This document shows positions 24,422 to 34,161 of a stretch of 64,000 nt of DNA, piece by piece; within the stretch, counting starts at the first letter, position 1, and each line of letters begins with the position of its first letter. Below the pieces are notes generated by a model. That model saw only the letters and a list, made by a program, of their open reading frames with translations. It ran no database searches and was not told the DNA's origin. Source of the stretch: Rhodococcus sp. 14-2483-1-2 (lineage in GTDB: Bacteria; Actinomycetota; Actinomycetes; Mycobacteriales; Mycobacteriaceae); NCBI RefSeq assembly GCF_002259405.1, contig NZ_NPFW01000002.1, positions 310,001 through 374,000 of the forward strand. The letters run 5' to 3'. The position numbers and the translations under genes were made by a program.

Positions 24422-26599
24422 TCAGGCGTCGAGTGGTCGCACTTCGACGAGGGTGTCGGAGAACGTCGGGGCGTTTCCGAGGTCTGCGAACACGGTCGGG
24501 TTCAGCGAAGCCGGAGTCGACAGCGACAGCATGTTCTTGCGCCACGCGCCCATCGCACAGACCGTGACGCCCTCCATGACCGTCTTGTCCGGCTTGGCAA
24601 CAACGGTGAACTCTCCACGATCGTTGAAGACCCGCACCACATCCCCCGACGCGATTCCCCGACGCTCGGCATCGACTGGGTTGATGAGCAATGTCGGCTC
24701 CTTCTGCACCTTGCGATGCATGTCCAAATTCCCGAAGCTCGAATTCAGATAGGCGTGCGACTTGGGAGTCAGCAGGTTGAGCGGATACTTCTGCGCCAGT
24801 TCGGGGTTGGTGCGCAGCGATTCGCGGGGCGCGATGTAGTGCGGCAGCGGATCGACCGGCTGGCCCGGTTGGTGATCGTTCGAGCCCTGCCGGAACAGAG
24901 GAAGAACGAAGTTGCCGCCCGCCGCTGCCGAGGACAGGAATTCCGTTTTGCCGGAGGGGGTCCTGAAATTTCCGTCGGCGTGTGGCGCGTACTCGTCGGG
25001 ACCGGGCAGATTGAGTCTCTGCCAGCCGAGCCGTTTGAGCGACTCGATGGTGATGCCCTCCATCGCCGGGGCATTCCAGTCGTAGGCGAGACCGATGAGC
25101 TCGTCGTCGGTTCGGGAGAACACCGGCTCGGTGAACCCCATTGCCTTGGCCAATCGCCGGAACATCTCGGTGTTGGGGACTGCTTCACCCATCGGCTCGA
25201 TCGAACGGTTGTTGTAGGTGACGAACAGGTGGCCCCACGAGAAATTGATGTCGTCCTGCTCGAGCTGAGTGGTGGCAGGCAGGATGATGTCCGCGTAATC
25301 GGCTGTGTCGGTGATGAAATGGTCGCTGACGACGGTGAACAGATCCTCGCGGCTGAGCCCGTCGATCATCCGCTTCTGATCGGGGCACACCACCACCGGA
25401 TTCGAGTTGTAGACCATCAGGCCCTTGAGTGGCGTATCCAGATTCAGCCCGCCGGTCAGTGCTTCGCCGAGCTGGTACAGATTGATCACGCGAGTACCCG
25501 GAGTCTGCAGATCCGTCTGCAGGAATTCGGGCCAGTTGACCGGGAATGCCCACAGGGGTAGTTGGAGAATTCCTCCACCGGGCTTGCGCCACGCCCCCAC
25601 CAACGAGGGGAGACACGAAATGGCCCGAACGCTCTGTCCACCACCGGCACTGCGCTCGATCGCGACGCCGATACGAATCACGGACGGCTGACTCTGCGCG
25701 TATTCCCTTGCCAACGTGTAGATGTCCTCGACGGGAATGCCCGTCTCCTCCGATGCCCACTGCGGGGTGTATTGCTGCACGCGCTCGGCCAACTCGTCGA
25801 AGCCGATGGTGTGCTGCTCGATGTAGTCGGCGTCCGTCAGTCCCTCGTCGATGATCACGTGCATCATCGCCAGTGCGAGTGCGCCGTCGGTGCCGGGCCG
25901 GATGGGGATGTACCAACTTGCAGCCTTCGCGGTTCTGGTCTTGACCGGATCGATCACCACGACCTTGGCACCGCGCTTCTTCGCCTCGGCCACATACGGC
26001 CAGAGGTGCAGATTGGTGCTCATGATGTTCGACGCCCAGATCAGGATGAACTTGGAATGGACGAAGCTTTCGGGGTCGACGCCCGCCGTGTCGCCGACCG
26101 TCATCGCGTAGGCAGTGCACGAGCCGGCGTCGCAGTAGGTGCGCTCGGCGACCGTCGCTCCGAGGCGGTTAAAGAATGCGTCCCCGACGTTGAGCCCCTG
26201 CGTGATCCCCTGGGTGCCGAGGTAGTTGCACGGCATGATCGCTTCCGGACCGAATTCCTCGGCGATGGCGGTGAACTTCTCCGCGATGGTGGCCACGGCC
26301 TCGTCCCACGAGATTCGCTCGAAGCGGCCGGAGCCTTTGGGTCCGGACCGTTTGAGCGGGTACAGAACTCGATCGGGGCTGTAGACCTTGTCCAGGTAAT
26401 TGTCCACCTTCACGCACAGCCCACCGTTGGTGTACGGGTTGGTTTTGCTACCGCTGACGCTGGTCGCCACACCGTCCGCGACGGTGACCACCATCGAGCA
26501 GGAGTCCGGACAGTCCTGGCCGCAGGCCCCGAGAACGGTGAGCTCCGTGGGGCGATCCGTGGGAGCGTCGTCTGGGCGTGTGTCTTCCTGAACGGTCAT
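24422..26599 (-). CDS. Molybdopterin oxidoreductase, formate-dehydrogenase-like
   Basis: The protein is 725 aa from the ATG at 26599 (GAGGAG seven bases upstream). The N-terminal [4Fe-4S] site is Cys26, 30, 34 and 62 ([15 protein letters not shown]). The bis-MGD domain carries [24 protein letters not shown] and the C-terminal molydop-binding domain ([16 protein letters not shown]). The metal-ligand region reads [12 protein letters not shown] (156-164). It is not the usual Cys-His or Sec-His of classical formate dehydrogenases, so either Ser160 or a Cys may be the ligand. No twin-arginine signal is present, so it is cytoplasmic. Neighbouring moa genes, ferredoxin and FNR support a ferredoxin-linked oxidase or reductase. 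Formate is the favoured substrate by context with methanol dehydrogenase, not by motif. Confidence 0.8.
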   Translation of the reverse strand: MTVQEDTRPDDAPTDRPTELTVLGACGQDCPDSCSMVVTVADGVATSVSGSKTNPYTNGGLCVKVDNYLDKVYSPDRVLYPLKRSGPKGSGRFERISWDEAVATIAEKFTAIAEEFGPEAIMPCNYLGTQGITQGLNVGDAFFNRLGATVAERTYCDAGSCTAYAMTVGDTAGVDPESFVHSKFILIWASNIMSTNLHLWPYVAEAKKRGAKVVVIDPVKTRTAKAASWYIPIRPGTDGALALAMMHVIIDEGLTDADYIEQHTIGFDELAERVQQYTPQWASEETGIPVEDIYTLAREYAQSQPSVIRIGVAIERSAGGGQSVRAISCLPSLVGAWRKPGGGILQLPLWAFPVNWPEFLQTDLQTPGTRVINLYQLGEALTGGLNLDTPLKGLMVYNSNPVVVCPDQKRMIDGLSREDLFTVVSDHFITDTADYADIILPATTQLEQDDINFSWGHLFVTYNNRSIEPMGEAVPNTEMFRRLAKAMGFTEPVFSRTDDELIGLAYDWNAPAMEGITIESLKRLGWQRLNLPGPDEYAPHADGNFRTPSGKTEFLSSAAAGGNFVLPLFRQGSNDHQPGQPVDPLPHYIAPRESLRTNPELAQKYPLNLLTPKSHAYLNSSFGNLDMHRKVQKEPTLLINPVDAERRGIASGDVVRVFNDRGEFTVVAKPDKTVMEGVTVCAMGAWRKNMLSLSTPASLNPTVFADLGNAPTFSDTLVEVRPLDA

Positions 26600-26718
26600 G
26601 GGTGCTCCTCGGCATGGATATCACTGGTGTGTGTTATCCGAAGCCTGCACCTTCCGAACGCGCCGAACAGGACGCGGAGCGCCGTCTACTTTGCGCTCGG
26701 TGCCTCATCGGTCGTCGC

Positions 26719-27399
26719 TCAGATCAAACCCTGCTTGCTCGCCGCGTACACGGCCTCGGCTCGTCTCGACACCGCGAGCTTGCGCATGATGTTGCTGACG
26801 TGAAATTTGACGGTTGTCGCCGAGATGAAGAGTCTGGTTCCGATCATGTTGTTGGACAATCCCGTTGCCAGGAGACGAAGCACTTCGAGTTCACGCTCGG
26901 TCAGGCGCTCGATACTGCTCGGCGTGCCGTTGAGAGAACGAACGACGGCCGAGGCGCTCCGCGAGTCGAAGGCGCTCTCACCTCGCGAGACGGCGCGGAT
27001 CGCGCGAACCAACTCGGTGGTGTCGACGTCCTTGACCACGTAGCCCCGCGCTCCCGCGTGCACGGCCTCCACCACGAGTCGGTCGTCGAGGAAGGTCGTG
27101 AGGACCAGTAGTCCGATCCCGTTGTGCGCCTTGGCCAGTTGTGCGCACAGAGCCAAGCCCTCGTAATCCGAGCTGGCCGAGAGCTTGAGGTCCATCAGCA
27201 CGATGTCGGGCTCCACCCGCGCGACGACGGTCAAGCCCTCCTCCCGCGTCGACGCCTCCCCCACGATCGTCAGGTCGGACTCACGTTCGAGCACCGACCG
27301 TAACCCGTCGCGCAGAATCGCATGATCGTCGACCAGCACGATGCGGACCGTGGGTGCGGCCACCTGCCCCATGCCCGTACGTACCGTCGGAACGCTCAC
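26719..27399 (-). CDS. mnoR: LuxR/NarL-type response regulator, MnoR-like
   Basis: A 226-aa two-component regulator. The receiver domain has Asp pair DDH near the start, phospho-acceptor Asp70 (VLMDLKLS), LTTF and VVKD. The LuxR helix-turn-helix is ERLTERELEVLRLLATG through TVKFHVSNIMRKL. The GTG start at 27399 overlaps the kinase stop (GTGA). Gene order with the kinase, Fe-ADH, VWA, MoxR and NDMA methanol dehydrogenase is that of the mycobacterial mno cluster as I remember it. It is the leading candidate to bind the palindromes at 30079 and 34162. Confidence 0.85.
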   Translation of the reverse strand: MSVPTVRTGMGQVAAPTVRIVLVDDHAILRDGLRSVLERESDLTIVGEASTREEGLTVVARVEPDIVLMDLKLSASSDYEGLALCAQLAKAHNGIGLLVLTTFLDDRLVVEAVHAGARGYVVKDVDTTELVRAIRAVSRGESAFDSRSASAVVRSLNGTPSSIERLTERELEVLRLLATGLSNNMIGTRLFISATTVKFHVSNIMRKLAVSRRAEAVYAASKQGLI

Positions 27400-28751
27400 T
27401 GTTCTCGGCCCTTCTCGGATTGTCTCTGGAACGGAATGCGTGCTGCCACACGCACTCCCCCGGTACGGGCACGTCTGATCTCGAAGACACCACCGTGTTC
27501 ACGGGTACGGGCCGCCATGTTCGCCAATCCCCGATGCCGACCGTCGACGTCGGTGGACTCGGACAGATGCAGCATCATCCGCAGATGGGCCGGATCGCCG
27601 TCACCGTCGTCGGCTATCGACAACTGCACCTGATCGGACGAGTAGGTCAGTCTGAGAATCGCTCGCGACGCATGCGCGTGCACCGCAGTGTTGAACAGTG
27701 CCTCGCCGGCGATGCGCAGAAGGGCGTGCTCGCATTCGCTGCTGAGCTCGACCGGAGTTCCCTCCACCCGCAACGACACCTGCAACTCGTCCGGCATGTG
27801 AACCACCGAGAGTTGCTCGAGCATCTCGGGCAGCGACGTCCGATCGGCGTCCTGAGGGTGATTGAGTGCGTAGATCGCCGACCGCAGCTGTTCGACGGCT
27901 CGACGCGTCAGATCCTTGGCCAGATCCAACCTGTCCCCGCGCTCTTCGGCCGAGATGTCGCTGCGACACACTTCGATCTGCATACCCGCCGACAGCACGG
28001 CCTGGGTAACGCTGTCGTGCAGTTCGCGAGCGATCCGGTGCCGTTCGTCGTCGAGGACCTGATGCCTATGTGCGGCACCCAGTTGCCGCTGCGTCAGCAA
28101 CAGTTCGGCATTGCGGGCTGCGAGATCGGCCGCTGTGCGGTTCGCCTGGGCGTACGCGTTCTCGGTGCGCTCGAGCAATTGCCGTCGACTCTGGAACAGA
28201 GCCGAATTCTGCAGTGCCACAGCAGTTTGACTCGCGAGAATGCTCAGCACCGCGGCGTCGGTGGCGTCCAGCACGCGTTGCTCGCCGGTCCATGCCGCGA
28301 AAGCGCCCACAACGCCTCCATCGAACGCGATCGGCACGAAGGCGTGATGAGCAGCGATCACCGGGGTCAGCCCGTCGCCGCACGTCGACTTGCGGATCGA
28401 CTCGAGGCAGTCGACGACGTCGTCCGGCAGCGGTGGCCCTTCGACGTTGTCGACGAGAAACGGTGTGGCGTCGGGTCCGAGCACCAACCGGCGAGGACCG
28501 GCGTCCGGGAAGGCTCCATCGGCGAGAGCGAACACCACCCAGCGGGCACTCAGATGGGCGCGCGCGGCCTCGGCCACGGCACACACCAATGTTTCCGGAC
28601 CGTCCACCGTGCGCACCAGCGCCCGCGAAATCAGTTCCAGCGCATAGACGACACGCTCGAGACGTTCTGCCGCGCCGCGATACTGGGGATAGAACGTGTT
28701 CTTGCCCGAGCGCAGTCCCGTCAGCAGCGACAGGTCGGGCCCGGATGTCAC
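27396..28751 (-). CDS. mnoS: GAF-domain sensor histidine kinase, MnoS-like
   Basis: The protein is 451 aa. A GAF-type sensor domain spans about 35-185, a coiled segment about 190-230, then HisKA_3 with phospho-His245 (ARELHDSV) and an HATPase_c domain (GEALFNTAVHAHA; SIADDGDG; HRGLANMAARTREHGG). No membrane segment is present, so it senses an intracellular signal. The start is a GTG at 28751 overlapping the Fe-ADH stop. The phosphorelay partner is the regulator just downstream. The ligand may be an alcohol or aldehyde, judged from the operon. Confidence 0.85.
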   Translation of the reverse strand: MTSGPDLSLLTGLRSGKNTFYPQYRGAAERLERVVYALELISRALVRTVDGPETLVCAVAEAARAHLSARWVVFALADGAFPDAGPRRLVLGPDATPFLVDNVEGPPLPDDVVDCLESIRKSTCGDGLTPVIAAHHAFVPIAFDGGVVGAFAAWTGEQRVLDATDAAVLSILASQTAVALQNSALFQSRRQLLERTENAYAQANRTAADLAARNAELLLTQRQLGAAHRHQVLDDERHRIARELHDSVTQAVLSAGMQIEVCRSDISAEERGDRLDLAKDLTRRAVEQLRSAIYALNHPQDADRTSLPEMLEQLSVVHMPDELQVSLRVEGTPVELSSECEHALLRIAGEALFNTAVHAHASRAILRLTYSSDQVQLSIADDGDGDPAHLRMMLHLSESTDVDGRHRGLANMAARTREHGGVFEIRRARTGGVRVAARIPFQRQSEKGREQ

Positions 28752-29980
28752 AGCGCACTCCTGAACAGATCGACCATTTCGCGGTGCGTGGCCGAGCGCG
28801 GATTGGTGGACATACAGGCGTCCCGTAATGCATTGGTTGCCAATACGTCCAGATCGGATTCGCTGACACCGATCTGCGCCAGACCGGTGGGGACACCCAC
28901 CTGGCGCGCGAGGCGGTCGACGCGGTCTGCCACGGCCATGGCGGCCTCCTCCGGCCTTGCCCTACCCTCGGGTAGTCCGAGGCTCGTCGCGATGGCCACG
29001 TACGGTAACGGATCCTCTGCGGCGTTGAAGCGGATGACGTGTGGCAGCAGCACCCCGTTGATCACCCCGTGCGGCAGGTCGAGCAGTCCACCCACCTGAT
29101 GGCTCATGGCGTGCGTGGCACCGAGGATCGCGTTGGTGAACGCCAGACCTGCTTCCAGACTTGCCTGCGCCATCGATCCGCGGGCAACCATGTCGGTAGG
29201 TTCGTCGATGGTGCGGGCCAGTTGCGACATCACCATGGTGATGGCTCGAAGCGCGTGATGGTCGGTGAGCTGGTTGTGACCGAGGGAGACGAATGCCTCG
29301 ATCCCGTGTGTCAGGGCATCCAAACCGGTGGCGGCGTTGAGCCATTCGGGCATCGTGGTCAGCAACATCGGATCGATCACGGTGATGTCCGGAACGAGGG
29401 CACGGCCGAGGATGGTGATCTTGGTCGAGCGTGCGGTATCGGTGACGATGCAGAACTGAGAGACGTCGGCTCCCGTGCCGGAGGTCGTCGGCACCATCAC
29501 CAGCGGCGGGATCGGCCGCGTGGCCTGATCGACGCCCTCGTAGTCGAGAATTCTGCCACCGTTTCCGGCGAGGATGGCAATCCCCTTGGCCGCATCCATG
29601 ACCGATCCTCCGCCGATCGCCACCAGCACATCGCAGCCGTAGTCGGCGTAGTAGCCATGCCCGGCCTCGATCTCGAAGTCCTTGGGGTTGGGTGTCAACG
29701 CACTCCAGACCTGGGGTTCGAGGCCCTGCGCAACCAGCAGGTCGACCAACTGTCCCGCCCAGCCACTGTCGAGCAACCCCGAGTCGGTGACGAGCATCGG
29801 CCGTACCCCACCGAGACGACGTGTCGCGTGCGCGACCTCCCCCAGAGAATCCGGACCGAACACGATCTCGGGTGCATGGAACTTGAGAACTCGAGGTGCC
29901 TCGGTCCGGCTGCGCTGGGCATCGAGGTCGTGCAGCGCCTTGCCGACGTCCGCAGTAGCTGCCTGGTCCACCGTTCTCAC
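28748..29980 (-). CDS. Iron-containing alcohol dehydrogenase, 1,3-propanediol-dehydrogenase-like
   Basis: The protein is 410 aa from the GTG at 29980 (GAAGGACAGCGAGG before it). Group III Fe-ADH signatures are AIGGGSVMDAAKG for NAD, TTSGTGADVS, and metal ligands in GLDALTHGIEA, ATHAMSHQVGG and LPHGVING. It oxidises primary alcohols or diols, or reduces aldehydes. It is first in an operon with kinase and regulator (both overlaps are GTGA). The 24-bp palindrome lies about 100 bp upstream. A related but distinct enzyme, the methanol dehydrogenase, is at 32756-34027. Confidence 0.88.
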   Translation of the reverse strand: MRTVDQAATADVGKALHDLDAQRSRTEAPRVLKFHAPEIVFGPDSLGEVAHATRRLGGVRPMLVTDSGLLDSGWAGQLVDLLVAQGLEPQVWSALTPNPKDFEIEAGHGYYADYGCDVLVAIGGGSVMDAAKGIAILAGNGGRILDYEGVDQATRPIPPLVMVPTTSGTGADVSQFCIVTDTARSTKITILGRALVPDITVIDPMLLTTMPEWLNAATGLDALTHGIEAFVSLGHNQLTDHHALRAITMVMSQLARTIDEPTDMVARGSMAQASLEAGLAFTNAILGATHAMSHQVGGLLDLPHGVINGVLLPHVIRFNAAEDPLPYVAIATSLGLPEGRARPEEAAMAVADRVDRLARQVGVPTGLAQIGVSESDLDVLATNALRDACMSTNPRSATHREMVDLFRSAL

Positions 29981-30078
29981 CCTCGCTGTCCTTCGGTCCG
30001 AAAATATCCGGACCTGTGATTCAGGTTACAACCTTACGGGCGTGGCCGGTTCGATCCCACCAGCGCCCGGCCAGGTTG

Positions 30079-30102
30079 GGACCTACCCGATCGGGTAGGT
30101 CC
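30079..30102. promoter_or_regulatory. 24-bp perfect palindrome upstream of the Fe-ADH / mnoSR operon
   Basis: The central 20 bases are ACCTACCCGATCGGGTAGGT, and one more G and C pair extends each side twice. It lies 99-122 bp upstream of the Fe-ADH start and just downstream of the VWA gene. The core recurs at 34162-34177 upstream of methanol dehydrogenase. A LuxR-type regulator site is the best guess. Confidence 0.65.
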
Positions 30103-30120
30103 ACGGTGCACTCGGTCAGG

Positions 30121-31638
30121 TCACGACAGCGCATGCCCCAGTTCGGCTGCCTGCGCAGTCAGCTGTTCCCCGTCCCTCGCAACCACGACCCGGTCGCAGA
30201 TCTGCTCGTACTCCTCCATCGAGCACGCTGCCTGCGCCCAGTAGCGACGAGCTTCGGGGGTGATCCACGCGATCCGATGGACCTTGGACCGAATTTTCTC
30301 CAACGCATCGAGTCCGGACGGACGGCCGTTGCACCGGCCGTCCCCCACGACGATCACGGCCGTCCGCTTGTCCAGCACGTCCCCGTGCGAAGCCAACAGG
30401 TCCGCAAAGGTTCTGCCGTAATCGCTGCTCGCTTCCAGGTCCAGTCGCGCATCGGCGAGCACGGCAGCGAGTGCGCCGTCGCCGGTGCTGCCGAGCAGGG
30501 TGGTCGTCACGTCCACCGGTGCGTCGACGAACCCCATCACCGTGCATCGGTGTGCGCGCGCATGCATGGCTTGCGCGAGCCTCAGCGTGAACGCGGTGAT
30601 GGGCCGAACCGACAACGACACGTCCGCCAACACCAGCAATCGAACCTTCCCGGGTACAGGAGTTTTCGTCACCAGACGGAAGGGGATGCCGTCGGTACGC
30701 AGACTGGACCGGACGGTGCGCCGCATGTCGAGCGGGCCGCGTGAATGTTCGCGCGGCCGAGGGCGAGGAGTGCCCCGCATGTGTTTGAGCACTTCGTGAC
30801 TCGCGCGCTCGATCTCGGCGTGCCGGCCGATCGCCTGCGCGGCACCGTCGTCCGGCGCCGGTGACGACATCGTCCCGGCCAGATCCCCCAGCGCTGCAAC
30901 GAAGGCTTCGACGGCATCGGTGATGCGGTCGAGCATCGCTGCACTCAGCGGACCGTAATCATCCCCGTCGCCGTAGACGCCACTCGGATCGTAGGCATCG
31001 AACCACGCCAGGATGCTCGCCGGATCTTCCCAGTTCAGCTGTCCCGCAACCGCTCCACTGGTGCTCGACGCCAACTCCCCTGCCGCCGTCGATCCGGACC
31101 GCTCCAGGTCGACGGTGTAGGTGACGCCCCGCCGTCCCATGTCGCCGTCGGTGTCGATCGACAGATCGTGATCCTCGGACGAGAGGCTGATGTCGTCGTC
31201 GTCCTTGTGGGGGTTGAAGCCCTTGTCCGCTTCCGGGGCATCGAGCAGATCCCCGATCTCGACGGCACGCTCGTTGTACTCGGCGTACTTGGCGGCCTCC
31301 TGATCCGCTCCCACGTCCAGGTCCGTCGGAAGTCCGCCCGCGACCTGAGCCCCCACGGACGAACGATGCTCGTCCACAGCACTGTCGATGGGGGCCTCGA
31401 ACATCGACTCGAAGGCGAGATCGAAACCGTGCTGTTCGTGGTCGTACTTGGCACACGTCGCGCGCAGAGCGGCACGCAGAATCGTGAGGTCACGGCCCCC
31501 GAGGAGACCGAGGACGCGTCGAACCTCGATGACCTCGGCCGGCGACGCCGCCACTCCGAAGCGCCGCAGCGTCCGCCCGAAGACCGCCGCCAACACATCG
31601 AGTACTACCGACGGCGTGTCCGGCTGTACAGCAGTCAT
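30121..31638 (-). CDS. VWA-domain protein (CoxE-like) of the alcohol oxidation cluster
   Basis: The protein is 505 aa. Its C-terminal ~190 residues are a von Willebrand A domain with an intact MIDAS start, LADVSLSVRP (D-x-S-x-S), then GFVDAPVDVTTT and VIVVGDGRCN. A long acidic central region (PHKDDDDISLSSEDHDLSID) looks disordered. The ATG at 31638 overlaps the MoxR stop (ATGA). MoxR/VWA pairs act as ATP-driven chaperones that insert metal or mature an enzyme, as CoxD/CoxE do for CO dehydrogenase. Here the likely clients are the metal-dependent alcohol dehydrogenases on each side. Confidence 0.8.
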   Translation of the reverse strand: MTAVQPDTPSVVLDVLAAVFGRTLRRFGVAASPAEVIEVRRVLGLLGGRDLTILRAALRATCAKYDHEQHGFDLAFESMFEAPIDSAVDEHRSSVGAQVAGGLPTDLDVGADQEAAKYAEYNERAVEIGDLLDAPEADKGFNPHKDDDDISLSSEDHDLSIDTDGDMGRRGVTYTVDLERSGSTAAGELASSTSGAVAGQLNWEDPASILAWFDAYDPSGVYGDGDDYGPLSAAMLDRITDAVEAFVAALGDLAGTMSSPAPDDGAAQAIGRHAEIERASHEVLKHMRGTPRPRPREHSRGPLDMRRTVRSSLRTDGIPFRLVTKTPVPGKVRLLVLADVSLSVRPITAFTLRLAQAMHARAHRCTVMGFVDAPVDVTTTLLGSTGDGALAAVLADARLDLEASSDYGRTFADLLASHGDVLDKRTAVIVVGDGRCNGRPSGLDALEKIRSKVHRIAWITPEARRYWAQAACSMEEYEQICDRVVVARDGEQLTAQAAELGHALS

Positions 31639-32672
31639 CGTCGTATTCCGATGCCGCCCTTGTCGCGTCCACCGTGCCCTCGGAAAGCCGTCGCGGTCGT
31701 GTTGACGACCGTGCCGAGTGACGTTGCTGCAGAGGATGTTTCTGCTACCGGTCCGGCCAGCGCGATCTTCATGTCCGAGGAGTACTTGACCAGCGCGGCG
31801 AGCAGATACTTGCGGGTGTCGTCGGTGTGTCCGAGGACCGACGCGATGCGGGCCGCGTCGATCACCTCCGAGATGGACGGGCTCTTGCGGAGCGGTAGCT
31901 CTCGCAATTCTGTTGCCAGTGCCACGATCTCGGCCACGATGTGTGCGGGCACCTCGGGAGCGCGAGCGGTGACGATCTCACGTTCGCGCGAGGCCGTCGG
32001 GTAGTCGAGGTGAAAGTGCAGGCAGCGACGCTTGAGCGCCGAGGACAGCTCGCGAGTGTCGTTGGAAGTCAATATCACCCACGGATCGCTGCGCGCGGTG
32101 AACGTACCCACCTCGGGGATGGTCACCTGCTTCTCCGCCAGAACCTCGAGCAGCAACGCCTCCATCGATTCCTCGGTGCGATCGACCTCGTCGACCAGAA
32201 GCACCACCGGCTCCTCCGAGAGCACCGACTCCAGCAGGGGGCGTACGGCGAGGAAGGGCTCGGAGTAGAGGCCGAAGTCTTTGGCGGCGAGCATCTTCGA
32301 GGCGTCGTCGATATCGGTGACGTGCTGGGTGAGCGCACCGATGTGCTCGCGCAGCATCTGCACGTGCAGCAGTTGCTTGGCGTAGTCCCACTCGTAGAGG
32401 GCCCGGTTGTCGTCGAGGCCCTCGTAGCACTGCAGCCGAACCAGCTTGCGTCCGCTCGCCGCGGCGAGGGACTTGGCCAGCTCGGTCTTGCCCACGCCCG
32501 CAGGGCCTTCGAGCAGGAGCGGGCGATCGAGTGCTGTCGCCAGATGCACCACGGTGGCGAGGTCGTCGTCGGCGATGTAGTCCTGCTCGCCGAGCGCGCG
32601 CTGCAGATGAGCCGCGTCGGTGAATCGAACGGTGCCGGTGTCGTCGCTACGCACTGTCGACAGCGAGGTCAT
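31635..32672 (-). CDS. MoxR-type AAA+ ATPase
   Basis: A 345-aa AAA+ protein of the MoxR/CoxD class. Walker A is GPAGVGKT (56-63), Walker B is LLVDEVD (about 160-166), sensor 1 is LTSNDTREL, and an arginine-finger region is SALKRRCLHFHL. The ATG at 32672 follows AGGACACACATG-type text with only a moderate Shine-Dalgarno. It lies 83 bp downstream of methanol dehydrogenase, with a hairpin in the gap, and is coupled to the VWA gene. Partner and role are as described for the VWA protein. No direct evidence of the client exists in sequence. Confidence 0.87.
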   Translation of the reverse strand: MTSLSTVRSDDTGTVRFTDAAHLQRALGEQDYIADDDLATVVHLATALDRPLLLEGPAGVGKTELAKSLAAASGRKLVRLQCYEGLDDNRALYEWDYAKQLLHVQMLREHIGALTQHVTDIDDASKMLAAKDFGLYSEPFLAVRPLLESVLSEEPVVLLVDEVDRTEESMEALLLEVLAEKQVTIPEVGTFTARSDPWVILTSNDTRELSSALKRRCLHFHLDYPTASREREIVTARAPEVPAHIVAEIVALATELRELPLRKSPSISEVIDAARIASVLGHTDDTRKYLLAALVKYSSDMKIALAGPVAETSSAATSLGTVVNTTATAFRGHGGRDKGGIGIRR

Positions 32673-32702
32673 GTGTGTCCCTTCGGAAGGCGGCTGCGCC
32701 GC

Positions 32703-32746
32703 ATGTGAGCGGAACCTCGTTCCCTGCTACGAAGTTCCGCTCACAT
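32703..32746. repeat. Intergenic hairpin, copy 1 of a dispersed ~40-bp repeat
   Basis: A 13-bp perfect stem (ATGTGAGCGGAAC / GTTCCGCTCACAT) closes an 18-nt loop that can pair further (TCGT/ACGA). The 40-nt stretch 32705-32744 matches 49219-49258 at about 32 of 40 positions, sharing CCCTGCTACGAAGT exactly. It follows the methanol dehydrogenase stop and may attenuate or end that transcript before moxR. Confidence 0.6.
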
Positions 32747-32755
32747 GGGTGGCGG

Positions 32756-34027
32756 TTAGTACGACTCGTTGATCGCGTGAGAAACGACGGGAATCATCGA
32801 CTCGACGGTGACCTCACGGGGGTTGCCCGGGGTGCACCAGTCCTCCTGGATGTGCTCGGAGATCTTCAGAACCGACTTCTCGTCGCCCTTGATGACGTCG
32901 CCCTTACCCGCGTACTTTCCGGTGTTCATCCGGTTCTTGTCGTACGTCGCGGAACGGATCGATCCGAAGTTGTCGGGAATGCCGACGTCCTTGGCGAGCC
33001 TGATGGCGGCTTCCACGGCAGCATCGGCTGCCTGCACGGTGGTCATGTTCTTCGTGTCGACGCCCATGGCCACAGCGATTTCGGCATAGCGCTCGTAGCG
33101 CGAGGGCAGGTTGTACTCCCACACGCGCGGCAATGCGATGGCGTTGTTCAGGCCGTGGGCGCTGTCGTAGAACGCGCTGATCGCGTGCGAGATCGAGTGG
33201 ATGACACCGAGTCCGCCGGAGTTGAACGCCTGTGTCGCGATGTACTGAGCGTTCATCATGCCCTCACGGGCCTTCAGATTGCCCGGGTCGTACACGGCCT
33301 CGCGGAGGTGCTTGGACACCAGACCGATCGAGTAGATCGCGTTACCCAGCGACGGCGCGAAATCCAGACGCGAGACGTACGGCTCGGCACCGTGTGCAAG
33401 GACGTCGAAGCCACAGAACGCGGTCCACTGCTGGGGGCAGGTGTAGTAGAGCAGCGGATCGTCCAAAGCCAGAGTCGGTGTCGACGCCTCGTCGAAGGCC
33501 AGCCACTTGTGCGGCTTCTCCATGTCCGAGGTATCGGTGATGACGTAGGCCCAGGACGTCTCCGACCCTGTTCCGGCAGTGGTGGATACCGCGATGTGCG
33601 GCGGGTTCTGCTTGTTCGTGGACTTGGAGAAGCCCTCGAACTCATTGATGTTGCGGCCGTCGTGGGCGACGACGACGCGGATGCCCTTGGCTGCGTCGTG
33701 GCTCGAGCCACCACCGACGGAGATGACGCTGTCGCACTTCTCCTTCTGGTAGAGCGCGGCACCGTCCATGACGTTGTAGTCCTTGGGGTTGGACTCGACC
33801 TTGTCGTAGAGGACCACCTCGACGCCCTGGTACTCGATCTTGCCGATCAGTTCCTCGATGATTCCGGAACCGCGCAGTCCGGTGGTGACGAGCAGAGAGC
33901 GCTTGAACCCGAGTTCCTTGGCCTCGACACCGATCATGTCGTGGGCGCCGACTCCCAGCTTGGCGCGCGGCAGCGGGTGAAACTCCTTGATGGGGAATTC
34001 CCAGATCTGGTTGAGCTCGATGACCAT
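32756..34027 (-). CDS. mdo: NDMA-type (nicotinoprotein) methanol dehydrogenase
   Basis: The protein is 423 aa from the ATG at 34027, with GAGGAG before it; the frame is open upstream, but no other start has a ribosome site. It is a group III metal-dependent ADH with SVGGGSSHDAAKGIR, TTAGTGSETSWAYV and the metal ligands in FDVLAHGAEPYV, SISHAISAFYDSAHG. Length and text (YTCPQQWTAFCGFD, NRMNTGKYAGKGDV) match methanol:NDMA oxidoreductases. These keep NAD tightly bound and in vivo hand electrons to mycofactocin. It oxidises methanol and other short alcohols to aldehydes. It is followed by moxR and the VWA gene. A 16-bp palindrome core lies 135-150 bp upstream. Confidence 0.9.
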   Translation of the reverse strand: MVIELNQIWEFPIKEFHPLPRAKLGVGAHDMIGVEAKELGFKRSLLVTTGLRGSGIIEELIGKIEYQGVEVVLYDKVESNPKDYNVMDGAALYQKEKCDSVISVGGGSSHDAAKGIRVVVAHDGRNINEFEGFSKSTNKQNPPHIAVSTTAGTGSETSWAYVITDTSDMEKPHKWLAFDEASTPTLALDDPLLYYTCPQQWTAFCGFDVLAHGAEPYVSRLDFAPSLGNAIYSIGLVSKHLREAVYDPGNLKAREGMMNAQYIATQAFNSGGLGVIHSISHAISAFYDSAHGLNNAIALPRVWEYNLPSRYERYAEIAVAMGVDTKNMTTVQAADAAVEAAIRLAKDVGIPDNFGSIRSATYDKNRMNTGKYAGKGDVIKGDEKSVLKISEHIQEDWCTPGNPREVTVESMIPVVSHAINESY

Positions 34028-34161
34028 CGGTGTCTCCTCGGTGAGTGTGAGTGACAAGACGCCTTCTTTTGTGATCGGCGTCTCACTGGTGAACACACTC
34101 CACTGCCCTGCACCGCGTGGGAACACCTCGAGGCGGGAACCCTGCCAACGACCCGACCGAA

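Noticed and set aside
27354..29099. A 581-codon plus-strand open frame
   Set aside because: Antisense to the MnoS-like kinase and Fe-ADH, both clearly real. It reads as low-complexity His/Arg/Gln-rich shadow.
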